Shown piece after piece: positions 28,814-39,221 of a DNA stretch of 49,713 nt. The notes under the pieces were generated by a model, which had not been told where the DNA came from, made no database searches, and saw only the letters and a list, made by a program, of their open reading frames with translations. The position numbers were made by a program, and so were the translations under genes. Positions within the stretch are counted from its first letter, which is position 1; each line of letters starts with the position of its first letter. Origin of the DNA: Nitrospiraceae bacterium (GTDB lineage Bacteria; Nitrospirota; Nitrospiria; Nitrospirales; Nitrospiraceae); assembly GCA_023248355.1 (NCBI GenBank), contig JAHFES010000002.1, forward strand, positions 1 to 49,713, written 5' to 3'.

Positions 28814-28934
28814 GAATTTTTTAATAGAGGCTCATCATGAGTCTGTGGACATCTCTCTCAATATGTACGTAACAGATTGTTTTGTTGAGGCAATAGCTGT
28901 GAATTAAAGACTGGATAGTTCGTCAAACATTTCC

Positions 28935-28963
28935 TTGACACTAAATCGTCGTTTAAGTACCAT
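28935..28963 (+). promoter_or_regulatory. sigma70-like promoter candidate
   Basis: TTGACA (28935-28940), 17 bp spacer, TACCAT (28958-28963), upstream of the exported-protein pair. Confidence 0.5.
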
Positions 28964-29148
28964 TGCCTCGTTTTTTGAGTTATGAAGATCCATGCGAGGT
29001 GAAGCTGTGAAGGAGGAAGGGAGAAAGGGGGAAACGAAACACTTTCTCTGAAACCAGAGTGGCCTCTGAAATTGTTTTCATGTATTCATCGTCTTCAAAC
29101 AAGCGTTCATAGGTTGTGAGTTTCATCATTATGAAGGAGGGACTAGGT

Positions 29149-29658
29149 ATGAAGAGGGTTGTCATTCTAGCCACCGTTGCAGTGTTCTCGGTTGTCGGCA
29201 TGCTAGCGGCTGAATTTGCCGTAGCTGCCGATGCTCCCGGAGCCGCAGGTCCTGCTGATGCCATTGTCGGTGGCAAGCCTTTCAAGGGCGAAGCCACCAA
29301 GACGCTCCAGGGCCGCGTCTGGTCACAATGGGCAGATAATCCAGATGGCGAACTCTTGTTCGGCATTCAGTATTGGAATTCCGGAGAGCCGGCGTCGGGC
29401 ACACCCGCCGGTCGTTCCTCCACGATGTTGGATGTGAAACCGCCGGATCCCTTGCTCACCTGCTGCTCATGGGGCTTCGTGGGTGGGAACGAAAAGAACA
29501 GTTCCTATTCCGGTTGGTACCATGCAGCCACCACGGTGCGCCTGGCGGTCAAGGACAAGGCCCTGATGGACCAAATCATCAAGGCTTCCCAGGAACTCGT
29601 CGCGATGGAAGTGACCTTGGACGGTCGGACCATCACCGGGTTTAAGGTACTGAAGTAA
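29149..29658 (+). CDS. exported protein of unknown function
   Basis: SD 'gaaggagg' upstream, signal peptide 'MKRVVILATVAVFSVVGMLAAEFAVAADA', then 'KTLQGRVWSQWADNPDGELLFGIQYWNSGE'. Confidence 0.75.
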   Translation: MKRVVILATVAVFSVVGMLAAEFAVAADAPGAAGPADAIVGGKPFKGEATKTLQGRVWSQWADNPDGELLFGIQYWNSGEPASGTPAGRSSTMLDVKPPDPLLTCCSWGFVGGNEKNSSYSGWYHAATTVRLAVKDKALMDQIIKASQELVAMEVTLDGRTITGFKVLK

Positions 29659-29709
29659 TCGATATCGTCAAGCTTTCATTCTTTTATGTTGTTGAAGGAG
29701 GACGCGATT

Positions 29710-30360
29710 ATGAAGCTTCAGAAGCAAGGCGGAGCCATTTTGGCAGCTATTGCGCTGGTAGTCGGTATGGCTTCCACCGCATTGGCCATCGAAGCATTCC
29801 AAGAGCGATTTGAGTGGGGGGACATGAGCAAGCCCACCACAATTCAAGGTCGAGTGATTGTGCTTGATCCTTATGATGAAGCGGTCTGGATTAACGTTTC
29901 TGTCTTCGGCGGCGCCGCCGAGAGCGGCTTGTTCTGGCAGAAGGTTCATCCGGGCAAGAACTTGAAGTTCTATGCGGACAAGGGTGCCTGGGAAGAGCTC
30001 AAGAAGATGGGCCGTCCACATGCAGGACCGGCGGCAGCCAAGGAAGTGCCTCCAGGCAGCACGACGGACCTGATCGAGTTTGTCGCCACGGAGACCGAGC
30101 AGAACCATCGCGTCATCTCTTCCGTGAAGAAGCTCCCTGAGGTGGCCGGTGCACAGGGCAAGCCGCTGAGCATTTCGGCGCTTCGTCTTAAGGAGTGTGC
30201 CGGAAAGAGCGATGTGGAGTCAGGCTGCGCAGCCGCCAAGACCGGGCTCAACAACGCCCCCAAGGCGCAACCAGGCATGCAGTATGATGTGATGATTCCA
30301 GGTGGGCAGACGGTTGGTGGGTTGATCCCCTGGACTGCGGCGTATAATCAGGGTCACTGA
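29710..30360 (+). CDS. exported protein of unknown function
   Basis: SD 'gaaggagg' upstream of ATG 29710, signal peptide, then 'TTIQGRVIVLDPYDEAVWINVSVFGGAAESGLFWQKVHPGKNLKFY'. Confidence 0.75.
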   Translation: MKLQKQGGAILAAIALVVGMASTALAIEAFQERFEWGDMSKPTTIQGRVIVLDPYDEAVWINVSVFGGAAESGLFWQKVHPGKNLKFYADKGAWEELKKMGRPHAGPAAAKEVPPGSTTDLIEFVATETEQNHRVISSVKKLPEVAGAQGKPLSISALRLKECAGKSDVESGCAAAKTGLNNAPKAQPGMQYDVMIPGGQTVGGLIPWTAAYNQGH

Positions 30361-30383
30361 GCGAAGGCAGGGTTTCGCAGAAA

Positions 30384-30417
30384 GGGCGGTCGCTCCTTAG
30401 GGGGCGACCGCCTTTTT
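30384..30417 (+). terminator. rho-independent terminator between convergent genes
   Basis: GGCGGTCGC (30385-30393) / GCGACCGCC (30404-30412) stem followed by TTTTT. Confidence 0.88.
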
Positions 30418-33067
30418 ATTTGTGCGGTGATTGGTCGTCGTCAGGTTGGACCATGCGCTGCAGTTCGGCGAGACGGTTGAGCGCATCGAGCGGCGTCATC
30501 GAGAACAAGTCGATCTGTTTCACTTCTTCGATGATAGCGTGTGGTTGGGGAAGCGGCTGCGACGTCCGTTTGGGTTGCTCCTGGATCGGTCCCATGAGTG
30601 TGGAGTCGGGTTGTTCAAGCTGAGCCAGGACCTCTTGTGCTCGGGTGATCGCAGCAGCAGGAAGCCCCGCAAGTTTGGCGACATGAATTCCGTAGCTTTT
30701 GTCTGCTCCTCCCGCCACGATCTTTCGTAGAAACACGACCTCGCCTTCTCGCTCCTGCACCGCGACCCGATAGTTCCTGATGCCTTCCCGTTGTTGTTCG
30801 AGCTGCGTCATCTCATGATAGTGCGTCGCGAACAGGGTGCGCGCGCCTAGATGGGTACGGTCATGAATATATTCCGCCACTGCCCAGGCGATGCTGAGCC
30901 CGTCGTAGGTGCTGGTGCCGCGTCCGATTTCATCTAGGAGAATGAGACTGCGCTGGGTGGCACTATTGAGAATCCCGGCCGTCTCCACCATCTCCACCAT
31001 AAACGTACTCTGGCCGCTGGCCAGATTATCTGAGGCCCCCACACGAGTGAAAATCCGATCGACCAATCCGATATGCGCCTCGGCTGCCGGAACGAAACTG
31101 CCGGTTTGCGCCAGAAGGACAATCAACGCCACTTGTCTGAGGTAGGTGCTTTTGCCCGCCATATTGGGACCAGTGAGGATCAGGAGTCGGTTGGCATCGA
31201 GATCGAGCAGGGTGTCGTTGGGCACGAATGTCATGTCGTCACGAAGCCGCTCAACCACCGGATGGCGGCCGTTGCGGATCGTGATGGTCCCGCTCTCATC
31301 GACCGTCGGTCTGGTGTATTGGTTGAGCGCAGCGGTCTCGGCGAGCCCGGCCAAGACATCGATCAGCGAGAGGGTGTTCGCCATGGCTTCAAGTCGGTGG
31401 GTTTCTTTGGCCAAGCGTTCACGCAGCTGGGTGAAAATGTCTTGCTCAAGGGCCAGGAGCTTCACCTCGGCCCCGGTCACGCGCTCTTCCAGTTCTTTCA
31501 GTTCGGGTGTCATGAAGCGCTCGGCGTTCGCGAGCGTTTGCTTACGGATGTAATCGGCCGGCACGCGGGGAAGATTCGTCTTGGTAATTTCGATGTAGTA
31601 GCCGAAGACGTGGTTGTACCGTACTTTTAAGGATTCGATGCCCGTTCGCTCACGCTCTTTGCTCTCGAGTCCCGCGATCCAGCTTTTCCCTTCCTTGCTG
31701 GCCTTCCGCAGTTCATCGACTCTGGCGTCGTAACCCTCACGGATGATATTTCCGTCTCGAACGGAGAGCGGTGCATCAGGCTGGACTGCTTGTTCGATCA
31801 GGTCGTAGAGATCGCGCCCGTCGTCCCACGATGTGCGCGCCTCCACGAGCAAGGCATTCTGCAGGGGGACGAGTTGGGTGAAAATCTCAGGCAGGGTGGA
31901 GAGCGACTGTTTCAACGCGAGAAGCTCACGCGGACCTGCGAGTCCCAAGACGATGCGACTGCCGAGCCGTGCGATATCCTGAACCTCACGCAAGGCGGCG
32001 CGTAAGGCGACACGTTCCTGCATGCGGTCCTTCAGTTCTCCTACCGCGTCCTGGCGAGCCCGGATGTGGCTGCACTGAATCAAGGGTCTCACCACCCACT
32101 GGCGTAACAGTCGGGTTCCCATGGCGGTGACGGTTCGGTCCAGAACGGACAAGAGGGTTGTTGATCGTGAATCCTGAGCGGTGTCGAAGGCCATCGGCTT
32201 GAGGAGTTCCAGGTTTCGAATCGTCACGCTGTCCAGGTGCATCGTCTCGTTGTCCCAGCGGGCCTTGAGCCGTCGGATATGGTCGAGCGAAGCGGTCGGC
32301 TGGGTTTCTCGGAAGTAATGCAAGACCGCACCGGCTGCTCCAATGGCAGCCGTCAGGCCTAGGCATCCGAACGCGTCAAGTGTTTGGACGTGAAACTGGT
32401 TCTGCAGCACCAGCGTGGCCTGTTGTTGGTCAAATGAGGCGGCCGGGCGCTCGCACAAACGGGTGCCCTTGATCTGGTCGAGCCAGGCCATGGTTTGACG
32501 GTCGCTTCCCGCTGTAAACAGGAGCTCTCGAGGTTCCAGTCGCGTGAGTTCATCAAGCAGTTGAGAGACAGCGTGCGGGCCGTGGAACTCAGTCACCCAA
32601 AACTCGCCTGTGGAGACTTCGAGCGCCGCCAGTCCGATCAACGGTGGTTGCGCTGATGCGGAGCGGATAGAGAGAGCAGCGAGATAGTTTGATTCAACCG
32701 GGGAGAGGAATTCTGTATCGACGAGTGTGCCGGGAGTATAGAGACGAACGACTTCACGGCGCACGAGCCCCTTGGCGAGTTTGGGGTCTTCGACCTGCTC
32801 GCAGAGGGCCACGGTTCGTCCGGCTTTGAGCAACTTCGCAATGTAGCTGGTCGCTGCGTGATACGGAACGCCGCAGAGGGGGACAGGGGCAGGGCTGTTC
32901 TTGTCGCGGGATGTGAGGGCGATGGAGAGGAGCCGAGAGGCTTCCCGCGCATCTTCGTAGAACATCTCATAGAAATCACCGACACGAAAAAACAGGATAG
33001 CCTGCGGATAGCCCCGCTTGACATCCCGATACTGGCGCATGAGAGGACTGACGTCTGCGTCACTCAT
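30416..33067 (-). CDS. mutS: DNA mismatch repair protein MutS
   Basis: 'MRQYRDVKRGYPQAILFFRVGDFYEMFYEDA', 'LTGPNMAGKSTYLRQVALIVLLAQTGSFVPA', 'LDEIGRGTSTYDGLSIAWAV'. Start at 33067. Confidence 0.97.
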   Translation of the reverse strand: MSDADVSPLMRQYRDVKRGYPQAILFFRVGDFYEMFYEDAREASRLLSIALTSRDKNSPAPVPLCGVPYHAATSYIAKLLKAGRTVALCEQVEDPKLAKGLVRREVVRLYTPGTLVDTEFLSPVESNYLAALSIRSASAQPPLIGLAALEVSTGEFWVTEFHGPHAVSQLLDELTRLEPRELLFTAGSDRQTMAWLDQIKGTRLCERPAASFDQQQATLVLQNQFHVQTLDAFGCLGLTAAIGAAGAVLHYFRETQPTASLDHIRRLKARWDNETMHLDSVTIRNLELLKPMAFDTAQDSRSTTLLSVLDRTVTAMGTRLLRQWVVRPLIQCSHIRARQDAVGELKDRMQERVALRAALREVQDIARLGSRIVLGLAGPRELLALKQSLSTLPEIFTQLVPLQNALLVEARTSWDDGRDLYDLIEQAVQPDAPLSVRDGNIIREGYDARVDELRKASKEGKSWIAGLESKERERTGIESLKVRYNHVFGYYIEITKTNLPRVPADYIRKQTLANAERFMTPELKELEERVTGAEVKLLALEQDIFTQLRERLAKETHRLEAMANTLSLIDVLAGLAETAALNQYTRPTVDESGTITIRNGRHPVVERLRDDMTFVPNDTLLDLDANRLLILTGPNMAGKSTYLRQVALIVLLAQTGSFVPAAEAHIGLVDRIFTRVGASDNLASGQSTFMVEMVETAGILNSATQRSLILLDEIGRGTSTYDGLSIAWAVAEYIHDRTHLGARTLFATHYHEMTQLEQQREGIRNYRVAVQEREGEVVFLRKIVAGGADKSYGIHVAKLAGLPAAAITRAQEVLAQLEQPDSTLMGPIQEQPKRTSQPLPQPHAIIEEVKQIDLFSMTPLDALNRLAELQRMVQPDDDQSPHK

Positions 33068-33404
33068 CGGCGAGGTCCCTGGATGGTTCCATCGGGGCAG
33101 AGGCGGAAGATCGTCCTGAAATCTTCTCGATCGACTGACGGAGCCGTTCGAGGTCCACCTCGGCTTCTTGAAGCGCTTTCGTTTTCCGCCGCAATTCGAT
33201 GCGGCTCCGCACCCACGGAGGGAAAAGCAAAATGCCTGAGACCAGGAGACCAACGGCGAAGGCTGTCAGAATGGGCTTATAAATGGGTGTCGAGGCTTCC
33301 AGCAATCCGAAGAAATAGCGGAGGGTGACTTCTTGTTCCTGGTTTTGGAGGAAAAAGGCCAAAGAGAGGAGCAACAGAATGCCGACGAGAATCAATCGAA
33401 TCAT
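33060..33404 (-). CDS. LapA-domain small membrane protein
   Basis: 'MIRLILVGILLLLSLAFFLQNQEQEVTLRYFFG' and a second TM; overlaps mutS by 8 bp and tsaE by 4 bp. Confidence 0.8.
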   Translation of the reverse strand: MIRLILVGILLLLSLAFFLQNQEQEVTLRYFFGLLEASTPIYKPILTAFAVGLLVSGILLFPPWVRSRIELRRKTKALQEAEVDLERLRQSIEKISGRSSASAPMEPSRDLADE

Positions 33405-34012
33405 CGTTTCAGGGCCTTTCTTCGGATACTTGGTTTCGCCTGACGCGATGGGCGCGACCGTCGGGATGAGCATTGGGTCCGTTTGACGTAAGCGAGGAGC
33501 CTGAGGGATTGCGGTCCATGCGCCGTCAGCTGTACCTTCCGCGTGGTCAGGCTCCGGTGCGTCAAGCGCACCTCCAATCGATCCTTCGGGAGCAGGGTGG
33601 GGAATCGGTCGGCCCACTCAATGGCGATGACGGCTTGGCCCGTGAAGTAGTCCGGCAACCCGATGGTCTCCACTTCTGCATCGGTATGCAGCCGATAGAG
33701 GTCTGCATGAATCAGAGGAAGCCGGCCATGATATTTATGGATCAACATAAAGGTGGGACTGCTGACGGAGTTCGGCGGGGCTCCGAGCCCGGACGCAATC
33801 CCTCTGACCAGAGCGGTCTTGCCTGCTCCCAGTTCCCCGATCAGGGCGAGCACTTCCCCGCCTGTGAGCGCGCAGCCAATGGCCTTTCCGAGGGACTCCG
33901 TCCCGGAACGAGATGAGAGGGAAAGCTCGAGCGAACCGATCGGTGAGGCGTTCGTTCGCCGCGACACCTGATCGCCCTTCGAGTCATTGAGTCTGGCTTG
34001 GCTAGGCTTCAT
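33401..34012 (-). CDS. tsaE: tRNA threonylcarbamoyladenosine biosynthesis ATPase TsaE
   Basis: 'LALIGELGAGKTALVRGIASGLGAPPNSVSSPTFMLIHKYHGRLPLIHADLYRL'. Confidence 0.93.
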   Translation of the reverse strand: MKPSQARLNDSKGDQVSRRTNASPIGSLELSLSSRSGTESLGKAIGCALTGGEVLALIGELGAGKTALVRGIASGLGAPPNSVSSPTFMLIHKYHGRLPLIHADLYRLHTDAEVETIGLPDYFTGQAVIAIEWADRFPTLLPKDRLEVRLTHRSLTTRKVQLTAHGPQSLRLLAYVKRTQCSSRRSRPSRQAKPSIRRKALKR

Positions 34013-35561
34013 AGAGTTTCTTGAGAGCATGAGGAATCTGCTCAATCACGTCTCCAGCGATCATCCCGGCTTGCCCGTTTCTGTCCGCGGCGAGGTCGCC
34101 GGCATAGCCATGCAGATACGTGGCGACACAGGCGGCTTCCCATGACGCCAGGCCTTGGGCCAAGAGTCCCACGATCATGCCGGTCAAGACATCGCCGGTT
34201 CCCGCCGTCGCCATGCCTGGGTTGCCGGTTGGACAGATCGCCACTGCGCCGTCTGGTCGCGCGATCACGGTCCTGGCGCCTTTCAAGACCACGAACACGC
34301 CGCGTTCTCGTGCAAACCGAGTCGCGGTCCCGATCCGATCGGCGTTGACGGACTGGGGCGTCGCATCAATTTCCAGTCGAGCCATTTCGCCAGGATGCGG
34401 CGTGAGGATCGGCGGCGTCTTGCATTCGGTCAGGAGTGAGGCGCGTCCGGCCAGCGCATTCAGGGCATCGGCATCGAGGACGGCTGGCCGATCAAGCTGT
34501 TTCACCAATGCCTGCACCAGTTCGACGGTTTCCGGATGTGTCGATAATCCAGGGCCGAGTGCGATGGCCGTTCTGGTGGAGATAAAGGCTGCCAGCCTCT
34601 CGAAGGCGGTTCGCGAAAAGGTCCGCGCTTTCGTTTCCGGCATCGGGACGGTCATGGCTTCCAAGAGTTTCGCTTCCAGCACGTCGTTCATGCTGGATGG
34701 GATAGCGACGGTGACCAGGCCTGCGCCGACTCGAAGGGCCGCTTTCGCGGCCATGGCGGCCGCACCGGTCTTGCCGACGGAGCCGGCGATGATTCCGGCA
34801 TGGCCAAACGTGCCTTTGTGACTCGCCAGCCGACGTATGGGTAAAGCAGTTCGCACGAACGAATCCGTGATCAAGGTTGTGTGGCTCTCCACGGCATCGA
34901 TGTAAGCCTGAGGAATGCCGATGTCGACGATGGACACGAGGCCTGCGAGGTCAATCCCCTGGTTCTGATACAGCCCCAACTTCGGGAGCCCGAATGACAC
35001 CGTGCGCGTGGCCCGTACGGCTCGGCCGAGTATGGCTCCAGTGTCGGCGTGCAGGCCCGACGGGAGATCGACGGCCACCACCGGACGGCCTGCTTCGTTG
35101 ATGGCGTCGATGGTTTCGCGATAGCGTCCTGTCACTTCGGAGGAGAGGCCTGTTCCAAGCAGGGCGTCAACGAGGATGTCGCTCGCTCGTAAGAGCGCCT
35201 GCGTTTTGTTTTTGGAGACATAGGGACGCACAGCCGACTTGCCCGCGACGCGAACGAATTGTCGGTACATGGTCGCGGCATCGCGGCTCAACTCAGAGAC
35301 CGTGGCCATGGCGAGGACCCGGACTTTCGCCCGGCGACGATGGAGCAGTCGGGCCACGACAAACCCATCGCCTCCATTGTTGCCTTTGCCGCAGAGGATT
35401 GTGACGATCTTCCCACGCGGAGTTCCCATCGTCTGCTCGATGCATGCCACTACACCGGCGCCGGCTCGCTCCATCAGCGTCGTTCCTGAAATGCGAGCCT
35501 CGGTGATCGTTCGACGATCGAGCTCCTGCATCTGTGCGCCGGTGACGATCGGTGTCATCAT
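34002..35561 (-). CDS. nnrD: bifunctional NAD(P)H-hydrate epimerase / ADP-dependent dehydratase
   Basis: N-terminal 'ILCGKGNNGGDGFVVARLL', C-terminal 'LTPHPGEMARL', 'GNPGMATAGTGDVLTGMI'. Confidence 0.95.
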   Translation of the reverse strand: MMTPIVTGAQMQELDRRTITEARISGTTLMERAGAGVVACIEQTMGTPRGKIVTILCGKGNNGGDGFVVARLLHRRRAKVRVLAMATVSELSRDAATMYRQFVRVAGKSAVRPYVSKNKTQALLRASDILVDALLGTGLSSEVTGRYRETIDAINEAGRPVVAVDLPSGLHADTGAILGRAVRATRTVSFGLPKLGLYQNQGIDLAGLVSIVDIGIPQAYIDAVESHTTLITDSFVRTALPIRRLASHKGTFGHAGIIAGSVGKTGAAAMAAKAALRVGAGLVTVAIPSSMNDVLEAKLLEAMTVPMPETKARTFSRTAFERLAAFISTRTAIALGPGLSTHPETVELVQALVKQLDRPAVLDADALNALAGRASLLTECKTPPILTPHPGEMARLEIDATPQSVNADRIGTATRFARERGVFVVLKGARTVIARPDGAVAICPTGNPGMATAGTGDVLTGMIVGLLAQGLASWEAACVATYLHGYAGDLAADRNGQAGMIAGDVIEQIPHALKKLYEA

Positions 35562-35706
35562 GAATCTACGTTTCGGTTGGGGTGATGCATTAAATGACGC
35601 GGGTTTGCTGGAACAGCCAGGTATTGGAGGGGGGCGGATGGCGTCATGTCATGGTCGCCGTGCGCATGATCATCCGGCAGACGCCAGTGAGTCGATGGCG
35701 TCCGGG

Positions 35707-36420
35707 CTAGCCGAGTAAGGCTTTCATCTCTTTGACGGCTTGTTCAAGGCCGACGAGGACAGCCCGCGCAATGATACTGTGCCCGATGTTGTATTCGACA
35801 ATTTCAGGGATATGGGTCAGGCGCTTCACATTCCGATAATTCAATCCATGGCCGGCGTTCACCCCGATGCCTAGCTTGTAGGCCAGCTTGGCGGCCTGCG
35901 TGATCGCTTCAAATTCGGCGTCGGCTTCTTTGGAGCGTGTCGCGTTCGCATAGCGGCCGGTGTGCAGCTCCACGAAATCCGCCGAAATCTTGTGAGCGGC
36001 TTTGATCTGATTGAGATCGGGTTCGACAAATACGCTGACGGGAATGCCGCCTTCATGCAGGAGTTCGATGATCCCCTGAATCCGATCGCGCTGTCCCGCA
36101 ACGTCCAACCCCCCTTCGGTGGTCAGTTCCTGCCGTTTTTCAGGGACTAATGTCACCAGGTCTGGCTTTACCGTGAGGGCGATCTTCGCCATGGCGTCGT
36201 CTGCCGCCATCTCGAGATCGAGCTTCGTGCGGACGATCTCGCGCAAGAGCTGCAGGTCTCGGTCTTGGATATGCCGTCGGTCTTCTCGCAAGTGGACGAC
36301 GAGCCCGTCGGCTCCGGCGAGTTCAGCGAGGACGGCTGCAGCCAGCGGATCAGGGTCGGTTCCCCCTCGCGCTTGCCTTAACGTTGCGACGTGATCGATG
36401 TTGACGCCCAGCCGGGCCAT
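35707..36420 (-). CDS. pdxJ: pyridoxine 5'-phosphate synthase
   Basis: '[56 protein letters not shown]'. Confidence 0.96.
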   Translation of the reverse strand: MARLGVNIDHVATLRQARGGTDPDPLAAAVLAELAGADGLVVHLREDRRHIQDRDLQLLREIVRTKLDLEMAADDAMAKIALTVKPDLVTLVPEKRQELTTEGGLDVAGQRDRIQGIIELLHEGGIPVSVFVEPDLNQIKAAHKISADFVELHTGRYANATRSKEADAEFEAITQAAKLAYKLGIGVNAGHGLNYRNVKRLTHIPEIVEYNIGHSIIARAVLVGLEQAVKEMKALLG

Positions 36421-36605
36421 GCATCCTCCATCCGGCCTGTCGGGTACCAGGAAGAGCGGAACAATTACGCGAGGTGGTAACGCGAGATATTAGTAGCAGA
36501 AAGGAGCGATGGGGGGCAAGAACAGACTCGTCGGGTTTGGTTCGAATCGGGTACGGCTGTCCTGCAGGGAGAAGAATTCGGAACCCCACAGAATCACGAG
36601 GTAAA

Positions 36606-36634
36606 TTGACTCGACCGGAGCCCTCCATTAGAAT
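36606..36634 (+). promoter_or_regulatory. sigma70-like promoter candidate for the aminotransferase-hom-thrC block
   Basis: TTGACT (36606-36611), 17 bp spacer, TAGAAT (36629-36634). Confidence 0.65.
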
Positions 36635-36710
36635 AGGCGCTTCTCAAGATCCCTGACCCTCGGACAAGTGGGTCAGGACTGGAAGTCACCAAAAAAGATA
36701 AAGGAAATTC

Positions 36711-37907
36711 ATGGGGCTGGGCGACGGGTTTTATCGAATCAAGCGACTCCCTCCGTATGTCTTCGCACAAGTGCAGTCTCTGAAACTTGAGGCTCGGCAA
36801 CGAGGCGAAGACATTATCGACTTCGGCATGGGCAACCCCGATCAGCCGACACCGCCGCACATCGTCGAGAAGATGATCGAAGCGGCCCGCAAGGGGAAGA
36901 ACCATCGCTACTCCGCCTCGCGCGGCATCACCAAATTACGGCATGCGATTTGTGGATGGTACAAGCGAAATTACAATGTCGATTTGGATCCTGAAACGGA
37001 AGCCATTGTCACCATTGGGTCCAAGGAAGGGCTGGCCCATCTTGCCTTGGCGATGATTGGTCCTGGCGATGTGGTGCTGACTCCGACGCCGACCTATCCG
37101 ATCCATATGTACAGTTTCATCATTGCGGGTGGAGAGGTCCGTGGAATCGAGCTGCGCCAGGATAGCGATTTTTTTGAAGATCTGACGCGAGTCTATCGCC
37201 AGACATTCCCGCGGCCGAAGATTCTCGTCATCAATTTCCCGCATAACCCGACCACGGCCGTGGTCAATCTCGACTTCTTCAAAAAGATCGTGGCCTTTGC
37301 CAAAGAGCACAGCGTCATCGTCATTCATGATTTGGCCTATGCCGATATCGTGTTCGATGGCTACAAAGCGCCGAGCTTTCTTCAAGTCCCTGGGGCCAAG
37401 GACATTGGGGTGGAGTTCTATACCCTCTCCAAGGCCTACAACATGCCGGGTTGGCGCGTGGGCTTCTGCGTGGGCAACCGTGAGGTGGTCGGGGCGCTGG
37501 CCAAAATCAAGAGTTACCTCGACTACGGCATTTTTCAACCCATTCAAATCGCAAGTGTGATTGCACTGAACGGGCCGCAGGACTGTGTCAAGGACACGGT
37601 GTTGCGCTATCAGAAACGGCGCGATGTCCTGGTGGGTGGATTGAACCGGATTGGGTGGCAGGTGACGAAGCCGCTGGCGACGATGTTTGTGTGGGCCAGG
37701 ATTCCGCTCCCCTATCGCCAGATGGGATCGTTGGAGTTTTCAAAATTGCTGCTCAAAGAAGCACGGGTGGCGGTCTCTCCCGGAATCGGGTTTGGCGAAG
37801 GCGGCGATGAATATGTGCGCTTCGGCCTAGTGGAAAATGAGCACCGCACACGTCAGGCGGTGAGAGGGATTCGCAAAACGCTCAAGCTCGACGGAGCCGA
37901 GGAATGA
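36711..37907 (+). CDS. class I/II aminotransferase (AlaC/aspartate aminotransferase-like)
   Basis: '[21 protein letters not shown]', '[10 protein letters not shown]', '[22 protein letters not shown]'. Confidence 0.92.
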   Translation: MGLGDGFYRIKRLPPYVFAQVQSLKLEARQRGEDIIDFGMGNPDQPTPPHIVEKMIEAARKGKNHRYSASRGITKLRHAICGWYKRNYNVDLDPETEAIVTIGSKEGLAHLALAMIGPGDVVLTPTPTYPIHMYSFIIAGGEVRGIELRQDSDFFEDLTRVYRQTFPRPKILVINFPHNPTTAVVNLDFFKKIVAFAKEHSVIVIHDLAYADIVFDGYKAPSFLQVPGAKDIGVEFYTLSKAYNMPGWRVGFCVGNREVVGALAKIKSYLDYGIFQPIQIASVIALNGPQDCVKDTVLRYQKRRDVLVGGLNRIGWQVTKPLATMFVWARIPLPYRQMGSLEFSKLLLKEARVAVSPGIGFGEGGDEYVRFGLVENEHRTRQAVRGIRKTLKLDGAEE

Positions 37908-39217
37908 AGTCGCGCATTGGAGTAGGCATGATCGGGTTCGGCACAGTGGGGACGGGTGTGGCCAAGGTCCTGCTCGACAATGCCACGCTCATTCGACGCC
38001 GAGTCGGTGTGCCGGTCGAGCTGGTCCGCATCGCGGATCTCGACATTACGAGAGATCGGGGCATTATCCTGCCTCCCGGCCTGTTGACCACCGATGCGAA
38101 ACTAGTGCTCAACGATCCTGCCATTGACATTGTCATCGAGCTCATCGGCGGGTACGACACCGCCAAGCGAGTGATCTTGGAAGCGATCGCCGCCGGCAAG
38201 CACGTCGTCACAGCTAATAAAGCGTTGTTGGCGCTCCACGGCGAAGAAATTTTCGACGCGGCAGCTCGAAAAGGTGTCGATCTGGGGTTTGAGGCCAGTG
38301 TGGGCGGCGGGATTCCTGTGATTCGTGCGCTGACGGAGGGGCTGGCGGGCAATACCATCCAATCCATCTACGGCATTATCAATGGGACCTCCAATTATAT
38401 TCTGTCGAGGATGACTCACGAGGGCCACAGTTTTGAGTCCGTGCTCAAGGATGCGCAGCAAGCCGGCTATGCGGAGGCGGATCCGACCTTCGATGTGGCA
38501 GGAGTCGATTCGGCGCACAAACTCGCTATCCTCGTCAGTCTGGCGTACGGCACGCCGGTAAATTTCAAAGATATCTACACCGAGGGGATCACACACATCA
38601 CCCCGACGGATATTGCCTACGCGAAGGAGTTTGGATTCACGATCAAGCTTCTGGCTATCGCGAAGCTCGTGGATGGCGAAGTGGAAGCCCGGGTGCATCC
38701 CACCATGCTGCCGTCGGTGTCGCCGATTGCGCAGGTTGAAGGAGTGTACAACGCGATTCAACTGGTCGGTGATGCGGTCGGCGATGTGGTGTTGTATGGT
38801 CGAGGGGCTGGATCGATGCCGACCGGGAGTGCGGTGGTGAGCGATGTGATCGCCATCGGTCGCAATCTGCTCAAAGGTGCGGTGGGACGGGTGCCCGCGG
38901 CTTCGTTCCAACAGGATCAGCGGCGGCCGCTCCGGATGAAGCCGATGGACGAAATCAGCTCGCTCTATTATTTGCGGTTCACCGTGGTGGACCGCCCCGG
39001 TGTGTTGGCGCAAATTGCCGGCGAACTTGGTCGCTGCGGGATCAGCATTTCGTCGATGTTGCAGCAGGGTCGTCGGGAAGGGCAAACGGTGCCGGTGGTC
39101 ATCAAGACGCATATGGCGAAGGAGCGCGATGTGCAAGCGGCGCTCCGCGAAATCAACCGCAAAGCATTTGTCTCCGAACCTGCCATGCTCATTCGGGTCG
39201 AAGGCAAGGACGAGTGA
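37904..39217 (+). CDS. hom: homoserine dehydrogenase
   Basis: '[14 protein letters not shown]', '[36 protein letters not shown]', C-terminal ACT domain. ATGA overlap with the aminotransferase. Confidence 0.95.
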   Translation: MKSRIGVGMIGFGTVGTGVAKVLLDNATLIRRRVGVPVELVRIADLDITRDRGIILPPGLLTTDAKLVLNDPAIDIVIELIGGYDTAKRVILEAIAAGKHVVTANKALLALHGEEIFDAAARKGVDLGFEASVGGGIPVIRALTEGLAGNTIQSIYGIINGTSNYILSRMTHEGHSFESVLKDAQQAGYAEADPTFDVAGVDSAHKLAILVSLAYGTPVNFKDIYTEGITHITPTDIAYAKEFGFTIKLLAIAKLVDGEVEARVHPTMLPSVSPIAQVEGVYNAIQLVGDAVGDVVLYGRGAGSMPTGSAVVSDVIAIGRNLLKGAVGRVPAASFQQDQRRPLRMKPMDEISSLYYLRFTVVDRPGVLAQIAGELGRCGISISSMLQQGRREGQTVPVVIKTHMAKERDVQAALREINRKAFVSEPAMLIRVEGKDE

Positions 39218-39221
39218 TCAG

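Noticed and set aside
38102-39136. 344 aa antisense ORF over hom
   Set aside because: Shadow ORF opposite homoserine dehydrogenase; His/Arg-rich composition reflecting the complementary codons.
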